7,461 nucleotides of DNA, from positions 1 to 7,461 of the forward strand of contig JAKLHX010000054.1 of assembly GCA_022709925.1 (NCBI GenBank), written 5' to 3'. The notes below the pieces were generated by a model, which worked only from the letters and a program-made list of their open reading frames with translations, had not been told where the DNA came from and made no database searches. Shown here in pieces: positions 1 through 5,201 of this stretch (its first letter is position 1; every line of letters starts with the position of its first letter). The translations under genes and the position numbers were made by a program. This DNA is from Candidatus Margulisiibacteriota bacterium. GTDB taxonomy: Bacteria; Margulisbacteria; WOR-1; JAKLHX01.

Positions 1-11
1 GAGACACTCAC

Positions 12-36
12 AAAAAAGAAGCAGATGCTTTTTTAA
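12..36 (+). terminator. Putative intrinsic (bidirectional-type) terminator
   Basis: A stem of about 8 bp, with one G-T wobble, pairs bases 15-22 with 27-34 around an AGAT loop. It is flanked by an A6 run on the left and a T6 run on the right, the usual look of a terminator that works on both strands. It probably ends a transcription unit lying left of the window. The stem is short and AT-rich, so the call is tentative. Short reading frames that are open from the left edge and stop between bases 34 and 50 mean that the 3' end of an upstream gene could overlap it. Confidence 0.4.
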
Positions 37-127
37 TTCTCAATCATTAAACTCGACATGTTCATTATAGCATATATTGATCGATTTTGTGACATTTAAA
101 CGGAAAATGATCATATTGCATAATGTC

Positions 128-156
128 CTTTATTAAGCCGTGCCCTCTGATATAAT
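128..156 (+). promoter_or_regulatory. Sigma-70-type promoter for the DUF2892 gene
   Basis: A perfect TATAAT -10 box lies at 151-156. A weak -35 (CTTTAT, 128-133) sits 17 bp upstream. The predicted start near 163 gives a leader of about 20 nt that contains the strong SD GGAGGTGAG (168-176) ahead of the ATG at 182. The -10 and SD are directly visible; the -35 is poor, so the promoter may rely mainly on the -10 or an activator. The rest of 37-127 is AT-rich spacer with short palindromes (for example TGATCA near 109) and nothing I can assign. Confidence 0.5.
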
Positions 157-181
157 GCCTTACGATCGGAGGTGAGACAAA

Positions 182-364
182 ATGAAGCAGAATGTAGGGA
201 CCTTTGACCGCTGGATAAGGATAGTTTTGGGGGTCGTCATGATCGTTTGGGGGTTCACTGCCGGAAGTTGGTGGGGGGCAATAGGTCTTATACCTTTGAT
301 CACAGGGATCATAGGTTATTGCGGATTATATTCCATTTTTGGGATATCTACATGTAAGAAGTAG
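182..364 (+). CDS. DUF2892 (YgaP-like) small inner-membrane protein
   Basis: This 60-residue protein consists almost entirely of two hydrophobic segments, about residues 12-27 and 31-47, joined by a short Gly/Trp-rich turn. The N-terminal motif NVGTFDRWIRIVLG and the C-terminal GYCGLYSIFGISTC segment match the DUF2892 family, the membrane domain also found at the C-terminus of YgaP-type rhodanese proteins. Its biochemical role is not established. The two cysteines (residues 47 and 58) are in the family's usual C-terminal positions. The start is well supported by GGAGGTGAG six bases upstream and a TATAAT box further up. It appears to be monocistronic, with a hairpin just after the stop. Family assignment is good; function is unknown. 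Confidence 0.85.
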   Translation: MKQNVGTFDRWIRIVLGVVMIVWGFTAGSWWGAIGLIPLITGIIGYCGLYSIFGISTCKK

Positions 365-375
365 GCTTGAACGCA

Positions 376-424
376 AAAAGGATAAAGCAAAGCGATAAAG
401 ATCGCTAGAGAGCCTTATCCTTTT
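376..424 (+). terminator. Long hairpin after the DUF2892 gene, likely terminator
   Basis: A perfect 10-bp inverted repeat, AAAAGGATAA (376-385) and TTATCCTTTT (415-424), encloses two further G-C pairs and a second perfect hairpin, AGCGAT-AAAG-ATCGCT (391-406). The structure starts 12 nt after the DUF2892 stop and runs into a T-rich stretch (421-430, TTTTGTCTTT). The A-rich left arm could also make it work in reverse. It most likely ends the DUF2892 transcript. A structured RNA element is the alternative, because the outer stem is AT-rich and the total span is long for a terminator. Confidence 0.5.
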
Positions 425-454
425 GTCTTTCTGCTGTTCATGGGTCTTTTCAAG

Positions 455-466
455 TATAATTATCAT
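455..466 (+). promoter_or_regulatory. Candidate -10 box ahead of the pseudouridine synthase gene
   Basis: TATAAT at 455-460 ends six bases before the ATG at 467, so transcription would begin at or next to the start codon and give a leaderless mRNA. No convincing -35 is seen at 15-18 bp spacing, and a hexamer of this composition can arise by chance in AT-rich DNA. Support comes from the lack of any SD before the ATG at 440 or 467 and from the preceding terminator-like hairpin, which would require a new promoter here. Confidence 0.3.
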
Positions 467-1168
467 ATGCAGGACATACAGGTCGTATACCAGGACGATT
501 CTATAATAGCCGTCAATAAGCCCGCCGGGATAACTACGATCCCGAGCGATACGGTCCCGAAAGATCGCGCATTGAACGGGATAGCGGAAAAGATATGCGG
601 CCAAAAACTTTTCGTTATCCATCGGCTGGATAAAGACACTTCGGGAGTGGTCGTATTCGCAAAGAATGCGAAGTCCCACAGATCGATAAACATGCAGTTC
701 GACCAAAGAAAAATAGAGAAGAAATATATAGGCATAGTCAAAGGCCGTGTCGATTTTAAAGAAAAAGAGATAAATATCCCCATATCAAAAAGCAAGGCCC
801 ATTCAAAAAAGGTTGCGCTCGCAAAGACGGGGATAGAGGCGATAACCCGAGTGTCCCTTTTGGGAGGGTTTGATGATTACTCCCTTTTAGGGATAGTCCC
901 TGTAACAGGCAAAAGGCATCAGATAAGGCTCCATCTGAAAGCCATTGGCCATCCGTTGGCAATAGATCCTCTTTACGGAAGGAAAGAACCTATATATGTA
1001 GCAGATATCACCGGACAAAAAGATGAAACCCATAGCTTGGTCATCTCCAGGACCCCTCTACATGCCGGGAGCATTTCTTTTGTTCATCCCGATAGCGGAG
1101 AGAATATTTCCATCAAGGCTGATATCCCCGAAGACATGAGCTGTTTCTTAAAATTATTAAGGAGGTGA
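467..1168 (+). CDS. RluA-family pseudouridine synthase
   Basis: This enzyme isomerises specific uridines in rRNA or tRNA to pseudouridine. With the start at 467 it has 233 residues. The early DDSIIAVNKPAG segment is the family's first strand motif. HRLDKDTSGVVVFAKN carries the catalytic aspartate (about residue 55, in HRLD). The C-terminal PVTGKRHQIRLHLKAIGHP followed by IDPLYG is the other signature block. No N-terminal S4 domain is present, so it resembles the short TruC/RluC-like forms; the exact target uridine cannot be told from sequence. I chose ATG 467 over ATG 440 because it places the first conserved motif at the usual distance from the N-terminus; neither start has an SD. Its last codons hold the SD of the next gene, so the two are translationally coupled. 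Confidence 0.9.
   Translation: MQDIQVVYQDDSIIAVNKPAGITTIPSDTVPKDRALNGIAEKICGQKLFVIHRLDKDTSGVVVFAKNAKSHRSINMQFDQRKIEKKYIGIVKGRVDFKEKEINIPISKSKAHSKKVALAKTGIEAITRVSLLGGFDDYSLLGIVPVTGKRHQIRLHLKAIGHPLAIDPLYGRKEPIYVADITGQKDETHSLVISRTPLHAGSISFVHPDSGENISIKADIPEDMSCFLKLLRR
1159..1168 (+). promoter_or_regulatory. Perfect Shine-Dalgarno overlapping the upstream stop codon
   Basis: AAGGAGGTGA is a full complement to the usual 16S anti-SD. Its TGA is at the same time the stop codon of the pseudouridine synthase. The ATG of the flavin-reductase-like gene lies at 1173, about seven bases after the GGAGG core. This fixes that start and implies coupled translation of the two genes. Confidence 0.85.
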
Positions 1169-1172
1169 TTGT

Positions 1173-1754
1173 ATGTCCCGCACTATCTGGAAACCGGGCA
1201 CGATGATATATCCGCTTCCGGCCGTCATGGTAACATGCGGGACTTATGATGGTGACGGCGATACATCGAAGGCCAACATCATAACCCTTTCCTGGGTCGG
1301 GACCATCTGTTCTGATCCGGCGATATGCTCAATATCCGTGAGGCCATCCAGATATTCACACGACATAATAAAGAAGAATAAAGAATTCGTCATAAATATC
1401 ACGACAAAAGACCTTGTGTTCGAAACAGATTACTGCGGCGTAAAGTCAGGCCGGGATATGGATAAGTTCAAAAAAATGAAGTTGACCCCGCTATGCGCGG
1501 AAACGGTAAAGGCCCCGCTCATAAAGGAAAGCCCGATAAATATCGAATGTTCCGTAGAAGAGATAAAGAAATTAGGGAGCCATGACATGTTCATCGCAAA
1601 AGTGCTTTGCATACATGCCGATGACAAATATACGGACAGGACGGGCAAGTTCGATCTGGAGAGATCAGACCCCATTTGTTACTCGCACGGGCAGTACTAC
1701 TCTTTGGGTAAAAGGCTCGGGCATTTCGGGTTTTCAGTTAAAAAAAGCAAGTAG
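1173..1754 (+). CDS. Flavin reductase-like, FMN-binding split-barrel protein
   Basis: This 193-residue protein has the order expected of the flavin_reductase-like/DIM6-NTAB family. The N-terminal WKPGTMIYPLPAVMVTCG strand leads to ANIITLSWVGTICSDPA (residues 34-50), where members bind FMN. PSRYSHDIIKKNKEFVIN (about 58-75) follows, and a C-terminal strand has the GQYYSLGKRLGHFGFSV ending. Members are NAD(P)H:flavin oxidoreductases or small flavoproteins of unknown partner, common in anaerobes. Length is normal and nothing appears missing. There are several cysteines (22, 46, 52, 88, 108, 126, 146, 169), but no iron-sulfur or rubredoxin domain is fused. It forms a two-gene unit with the pseudouridine synthase, with a 4-bp gap. 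That pairing gives no clear functional link. The substrate is unknown. Confidence 0.87.
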   Translation: MSRTIWKPGTMIYPLPAVMVTCGTYDGDGDTSKANIITLSWVGTICSDPAICSISVRPSRYSHDIIKKNKEFVINITTKDLVFETDYCGVKSGRDMDKFKKMKLTPLCAETVKAPLIKESPINIECSVEEIKKLGSHDMFIAKVLCIHADDKYTDRTGKFDLERSDPICYSHGQYYSLGKRLGHFGFSVKKSK

Positions 1755-1787
1755 TCATATCACAGATAATTTGTTACCATAAGCCTT

Positions 1788-3296
1788 ATGGACCTTGACG
1801 CTGACAGGCCTGAAACCTGGAAAAACATCAAAAGACTTGTGCCGTCCGACAGAAAACTTTGGATACAGGCAAAGCTGTCCATAATAATACGCACTCTCGA
1901 CAGATATATAGGTGCGCATGTCGATTATCAAAAAGATGCGCCCTGGGACATCATAGGGTTCATTTGCCTTAATGACGGGCTATACAAAGAAGCCGAGCAT
2001 ATATATGACGAAACATATAAAAGGGCGCACGGCAGAGAGAACTTGTCCCACAGGCTTATGTATTGCCGCGCTATAGCCAGGTTCCTGCAGGGAAAGTTCA
2101 AGGATTCTTACGAAGATTTTAAGATCTCAAGGCAACACAGTCATATGTATAAACAAAGCGATATCGGGGCCATACGCGCCATATCGTATATGGAAGATAC
2201 GATATTCCCGATGATCGAAAAAGTCGCGAAGACGAAAGAAAAGTTAAGGAACGATCTCAACACCCCCCGTTTTGTTGAAAAAGTTATGGGAGCGAACGTG
2301 CTAAAGATACTTCACAAGTGGAACTCAAGTTCCCCTCTTTTTTCGACCAATATAAGCCAGGGAGGAGGATACCTTCTAACCTTAAAAAATCACTTGGGGG
2401 TCGTAAAGTCTATTGCGATAGATCCCGGATATGAGTTCATTGACCTCTTCAGGGATATGGACCTTTCGATTGTCGACCTTGATGCGATAATAGTCACTCA
2501 TGACCACGATGACCATACGGAATCCATGGAATCTATCCTTTCACTGCTTGCCAAACATAATGACAATGTCCCTCACAACAAGATACATCATATAGATGTT
2601 TTTGGTTCGGCCGGCGTAATGCTTAAATATCAGGGATTGTTCAACGCACTTGACCCTCTCGGGAACAAGGAGATCAATTTCAGGTTGATGACGCCCGGAT
2701 CAACGATAGAGCATGTAGACCACACTTCTTTAAAAGAAAAATACGGCTGTGTCATACACGTCAAGCAGGCATTCCATCAAGAATTGTGGACGCACCAGGA
2801 ATCGGCCGTGGGCGTTGTGATCGAGACTTCCGTAAAGGATAAGGATGACAGAATAATAAAAATAGGCATAACCGGAGATACCCGTTATGAGACCGGACTG
2901 GGAAGCGAGTATCAGGGATGCCAGGTACTACTTTTCAACATAGGCTCTCTTGAAAAAGAAGAAGGCAAGCTCTTATCGCAGCATCTCGGACTTATCGGGT
3001 CAATAAACCTTATGAAAGAATCCAGGCCGCATTTGGCGATCCTAACCGAGTTCGGCGAGGAGTTCCGCGGCAAGCGAGTGACGGTGTCATCGGTAATAGA
3101 GGAATGGGCGACGCCTATGGAAGGCTTGTCCAAAGACGATGATTTTAAGGTCATCCCGGCCGATGTCAACCTTGAAGTGCGGCTTAATGATTTTTATATA
3201 AAAGAGACCTCGTCAAAGGTATTTCTCCCGCATAAAATGATCATTGCCGACGAGACGGAATCGGACTCGATCGTCTATAGAATGAAGGAAAAATGA
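1788..3296 (+). CDS. TPR-like/metallo-beta-lactamase-fold hydrolase
   Basis: This 502-residue protein has two parts. Residues 1-160 are predicted all-helical; the stretch about 52-118 (GLYKEAEHIYDETYKRA, then RAIARFLQGKFKDSYEDFK) looks like two tetratricopeptide-type helix pairs. From about 185 a metallo-beta-lactamase fold begins. VTHDHDDH (H238, H240, D242, H243) is the metal motif, QAFHQE (H330) the probable third ligand region, TGDTRY (D364) the bridging aspartate and SQHLG (H399) the last histidine. The order and the ESAVGVVIE strand after H330 resemble RNase Z-like and phosphodiesterase-like members more than true lactamases. The active site appears complete, so a nuclease or phosphodiester hydrolase activity is plausible but unproven. 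No SD precedes ATG 1788, and a TAA 18 bases upstream excludes a longer form. It converges with the minus-strand operon 9 bp away. Confidence 0.82.
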   Translation: MDLDADRPETWKNIKRLVPSDRKLWIQAKLSIIIRTLDRYIGAHVDYQKDAPWDIIGFICLNDGLYKEAEHIYDETYKRAHGRENLSHRLMYCRAIARFLQGKFKDSYEDFKISRQHSHMYKQSDIGAIRAISYMEDTIFPMIEKVAKTKEKLRNDLNTPRFVEKVMGANVLKILHKWNSSSPLFSTNISQGGGYLLTLKNHLGVVKSIAIDPGYEFIDLFRDMDLSIVDLDAIIVTHDHDDHTESMESILSLLAKHNDNVPHNKIHHIDVFGSAGVMLKYQGLFNALDPLGNKEINFRLMTPGSTIEHVDHTSLKEKYGCVIHVKQAFHQELWTHQESAVGVVIETSVKDKDDRIIKIGITGDTRYETGLGSEYQGCQVLLFNIGSLEKEEGKLLSQHLGLIGSINLMKESRPHLAILTEFGEEFRGKRVTVSSVIEEWATPMEGLSKDDDFKVIPADVNLEVRLNDFYIKETSSKVFLPHKMIIADETESDSIVYRMKEK

Positions 3297-3305
3297 CCTT
3301 TCAGA

Positions 3306-3755
3306 TCAGCTCGTAGAGCCGGTCTCCTCGGTCGACGCGGCCTTTAAGTCGTCCATAGAATCCTTAAGATATGCCACCAATTGGTCCTGATACGATTTTA
3401 ATGTGTCCAGTACTTTCTTTTGATCGTCGGTCAATGCCGCTCCGCTGCGGAGCGAAGCAAACAAGGAATCGATATCATTATCTTCAGCATATTTGGATAT
3501 GGTCTCTATAAGGGATAATATTTCCTCTTTATCGGAGTCGCTTATGGACGCGGAAGAAGAGATCGCTTCCGACAGCTTTTCAAGGTCCATGGGAGGGTTC
3601 TTTGCCGGTGGCGGCGGGGGAGGAGGGGTCATCAGCGACGACAGTATCTCGGAGAACTCGTCTTTTTCAGACTTCTTTTTAGAATCATCGGATAAAAGTG
3701 CGCTGTAGTCGATCATAAAGTTCGGATTATTGCTTATATTGTTTATGCTGGACAT
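3306..3755 (-). CDS. Proline-tract protein of unknown function, last gene of the ECF operon
   Basis: I do not recognise this 149-residue protein. It starts with an Asn/Ser-rich, non-hydrophobic N-terminus (no signal peptide or TM segment) and an acidic/lysine stretch. Seven consecutive prolines follow at about residues 44-50, and two more come shortly after in AKNPP. The rest is acidic and helical, including ALTDDQKKVLDTLKSY (about 111-126), which loosely resembles the LTxxQ motif of Spy/CpxP proteins. The start is firm: AAAGGAGAG (3762-3770) lies six bases upstream. It follows the periplasmic-sensor-like gene by 24 bp and is probably co-transcribed with the sigma-factor operon. The proline run should need EF-P for efficient translation. 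It could be cytoplasmic or exported by a non-Sec route; sequence alone does not say. Confidence 0.75.
   Translation of the reverse strand: MSSINNISNNPNFMIDYSALLSDDSKKKSEKDEFSEILSSLMTPPPPPPPAKNPPMDLEKLSEAISSSASISDSDKEEILSLIETISKYAEDNDIDSLFASLRSGAALTDDQKKVLDTLKSYQDQLVAYLKDSMDDLKAASTEETGSTS
3438..3454. repeat. Perfect 8-bp-arm palindrome inside the 149-residue gene
   Basis: CGCTCCGC and GCGGAGCG flank a single central base, giving a strong potential hairpin (six G/C-rich pairs with a five-base loop). It lies inside the coding sequence, over codons for the SLRSGAA region, and has no T-run on either strand, so it does not look like an intrinsic terminator. It may be chance codon content or a transcript-stability hairpin. 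Confidence 0.45.
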
Positions 3756-3779
3756 GATGTGCTCTCCTTTTTATTTTTT

Positions 3780-4292
3780 TCAGAACCCGAATTCCGGAGG
3801 CGGCGGAGGGCCGTTATCTTCCCGCCGGTCTTTATCCGTTCTGTCTTTTTGTCTTTCCGGGCCACGGCGCCATCTCATCGGTCTCTCCTTTCTTTTTTTC
3901 TCAAAAAGGTCCGTCATTTTCGCGAATTTATCTGCCCCGAGGATCTTCCTGCTCTCGACTATTGCGGATACTCTCAGTCCCGCCGATCTCTCATGTTGTA
4001 CTTTTATCTCTTTCTCGATCCTTGATATTGCCGCTTCATCTATAGTATCTTTCGACAATTCTTTGTCGAGGGCTCCATTGAGTGCCCGTATTTTTTGGAA
4101 TATCTCCCTGTGTTCGGACATCATCTTGCGGCGTATTTTCCCAAGCTGTTGTATCTGGGACCTGTTGAGGCCTAATTCTTTATCTATGTTTGGCGGGCGC
4201 ATCTCCCGCGGGGACAGCATGAAGAATGCCCATATCCCTATTAATATCGCCAGAATAACGGCCAAAACGGCGTTCAATATCTTCAAGTTCAT
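3780..4292 (-). CDS. Membrane-anchored Spy/CnrX-like periplasmic sensor or chaperone
   Basis: This 170-residue protein has one uncleaved-looking N-terminal membrane anchor (residues 7-26, rich in Ala/Leu/Ile/Val). A periplasmic helical region of about 95 residues follows, from ELGLNRSQIQQLGKIRRKM (an LTxxQ-type motif with Asn for Thr) through a four-helix pattern ending near residue 132. This matches the Spy/CpxP/ZraP/CnrX superfamily, whose members sense metals or bind unfolded proteins at the envelope. H61 and H100, with M57 and M58, are possible metal ligands, but the paired His motif of CnrX is not complete. The tail (133-170) is unusual: strongly Arg/Lys/Asp-rich, then five prolines before EFGF. 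A strong SD (AAGGAGGA, 4299-4306) overlaps the end of the anti-sigma gene. Position after a sigma/anti-sigma pair supports a sensory role. Confidence 0.72.
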   Translation of the reverse strand: MNLKILNAVLAVILAILIGIWAFFMLSPREMRPPNIDKELGLNRSQIQQLGKIRRKMMSEHREIFQKIRALNGALDKELSKDTIDEAAISRIEKEIKVQHERSAGLRVSAIVESRKILGADKFAKMTDLFEKKRKERPMRWRRGPERQKDRTDKDRREDNGPPPPPEFGF

Positions 4293-4294
4293 CT

Positions 4295-4576
4295 TTATTC
4301 CTCCTTTTGTAATCTGGTGTTTATTTTTGTCCAGGCGTCCGATGCAAAACTGCTGTCACTCGGGTCGGCCAATTGACTGTGATTGGTATATATGAAATCG
4401 TTCAATCCCGACCTCTTTATAGTCTCATAATTGATGAAGAACATGAAGCATACGGCCATAGACAGCGCGATGACGGCTTCCTGTTGTAGGGGAGACTTTC
4501 TTTTCGGCGTATCGTTTATTGAAACGACCAATCTGTCCCAGACCTTTTCCGAAGACGGGAATCTTCCTCTTTCCAT
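4295..4576 (-). CDS. Putative single-TM anti-sigma factor
   Basis: This 93-residue protein has three parts. A 30-residue basic N-terminal region contains KVWDRLVVSI. One TM segment spans about residues 33-49 (AVIALSMAVCFMFFI). A polar C-terminal tail of about 43 residues would lie in the periplasm. It immediately follows an ECF sigma gene (5-bp gap, GAGAGG SD within the sigma gene's last codons), the classic position of a cognate anti-sigma factor. There is no HxxxCxxC zinc motif, so it is not a ZAS-type anti-sigma. Its size and layout resemble CnrY, where a short cytoplasmic helix holds the sigma factor. I see no sequence motif proving sigma binding; the call rests on topology and neighbours. 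The downstream CnrX-like gene would supply the periplasmic partner. Confidence 0.7.
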   Translation of the reverse strand: MERGRFPSSEKVWDRLVVSINDTPKRKSPLQQEAVIALSMAVCFMFFINYETIKRSGLNDFIYTNHSQLADPSDSSFASDAWTKINTRLQKEE

Positions 4577-4581
4577 GGATA

Positions 4582-5160
4582 TTACCTCTCTGTCAAAAGT
4601 TTTTTCAAGGCTTCTTTAGCCCTGTATATTCGGGACCGCACGGTCCCTATGCTTATTCCCAGGATATCCGCTATCTCCTGATACGAGAGATCTTCTATTT
4701 CTTTCATTACAAGACATACCCGATATTTTATGGGGATATTTTTGAGCGCCAGATTAACCTTTGAAGACCTTTCATCCGTGATCATGCGCTCAAGGATATC
4801 GTTATCCTCGACTTTATGCGGGAAGAATTTATCCATGTCTATATCTATCGGCAGCCATTTTTTGGACCTTGTCATGTTTATCGCGTGGTTTAAGGCTACG
4901 CGATATGCCCATGTCGTGAACTTCGATCTTTTAGGGCTGTATTTGTTCCTTTGTTCATACACCCGCAGATATACATCATGCATAATGTCCTCTATGTCCT
5001 GGCCGTTCCTTACAAGCCTTTGTGCTATTGAGTAGACCATGTTCTTTGTTCCGTCATATATTACGCGGAAAGCTTTCATATCTCCATTTTGGAAAGCTTT
5101 TATTGTTTCTATGTCTATGTAATTTTGATTTATGTCCGTATCCCGCTTTATGTCGTTCAC
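4582..5160 (-). CDS. ECF-family RNA polymerase sigma factor
   Basis: This 192-residue protein is a typical two-domain sigma-70 factor. Region 2 spans about residues 20-102, with GDMKAFRVIYDGTKNMVYSIA, the QDIEDIMHDVYLRVYE segment and the promoter-melting stretch SKFTTWAYRVALNHAINMTR. An acidic linker follows. Region 4 spans about 137-189, where DLSYQEIADILGISIGTVRSRIYRAKEAL is the -35-binding helix-turn-helix. It lacks regions 1.1 and 3 and any C-terminal extension, as usual for ECF factors. The start is GTG at 5160: a stop codon lies two codons upstream and the next ATG is at residue 28, inside region 2. No SD is seen, and the predicted promoter places the transcript start at or beside the GTG. 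It heads an operon with the anti-sigma-like, sensor-like and proline-rich genes. Confidence 0.93.
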   Translation of the reverse strand: MNDIKRDTDINQNYIDIETIKAFQNGDMKAFRVIYDGTKNMVYSIAQRLVRNGQDIEDIMHDVYLRVYEQRNKYSPKRSKFTTWAYRVALNHAINMTRSKKWLPIDIDMDKFFPHKVEDNDILERMITDERSSKVNLALKNIPIKYRVCLVMKEIEDLSYQEIADILGISIGTVRSRIYRAKEALKKLLTER

Positions 5161-5167
5161 ACACTAA

Positions 5168-5195
5168 TGATACAACCAAGATATGAAAAAGTTCC
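5168..5195 (-). promoter_or_regulatory. ECF-type promoter of the sigma-factor operon (likely autoregulated)
   Basis: Reading the minus strand, GGAACTT (5195-5189) is followed by 15 bp and then GTATCA (5173-5168). GGAAC with a T-run is the hallmark -35 of ECF sigma factors, and the spacing and GT-TCA-like -10 suit the same class. Transcription would start at about 5160-5162, directly at the GTG start codon. The element begins 6 bp after the stop of the MGMT-like gene. Autoregulation is inferred from this match; the sigma factor's own specificity is not proven. Confidence 0.65.
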
Positions 5196-5201
5196 GGAGG
5201 A

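Noticed and set aside
1..50. Possible 3' end of an upstream plus-strand gene (frames open from the edge stopping at 34-50)
   Set aside because: Only 11-15 codons are visible, no frame is preferred, and the A6-hairpin-T6 structure explains the stretch better as a terminator.
326..706. 126-residue minus-strand frame crossing the DUF2892 end, hairpin and pseudouridine synthase start
   Set aside because: It has no SD or domain motif, and both plus-strand genes it covers are clear family members.
3493..3708. 71-residue plus-strand frame with a glycine run
   Set aside because: The glycine run is only the complement of the proline codons of the minus-strand gene; there is no SD and no family resemblance.
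3730..4395. 221-residue plus-strand open frame
   Set aside because: It lies opposite the sensor-like gene, which has a strong SD, a membrane anchor and a recognisable fold pattern. The plus-strand translation is Ser/Arg/Ile-rich without domain motifs and is a codon-bias shadow.
118..4991. 12-base direct match GCATAATGTCCT at 118-129 and 4980-4991
   Set aside because: One copy is intergenic and the other lies in the sigma gene's coding sequence. With no flanking similarity it is probably chance.
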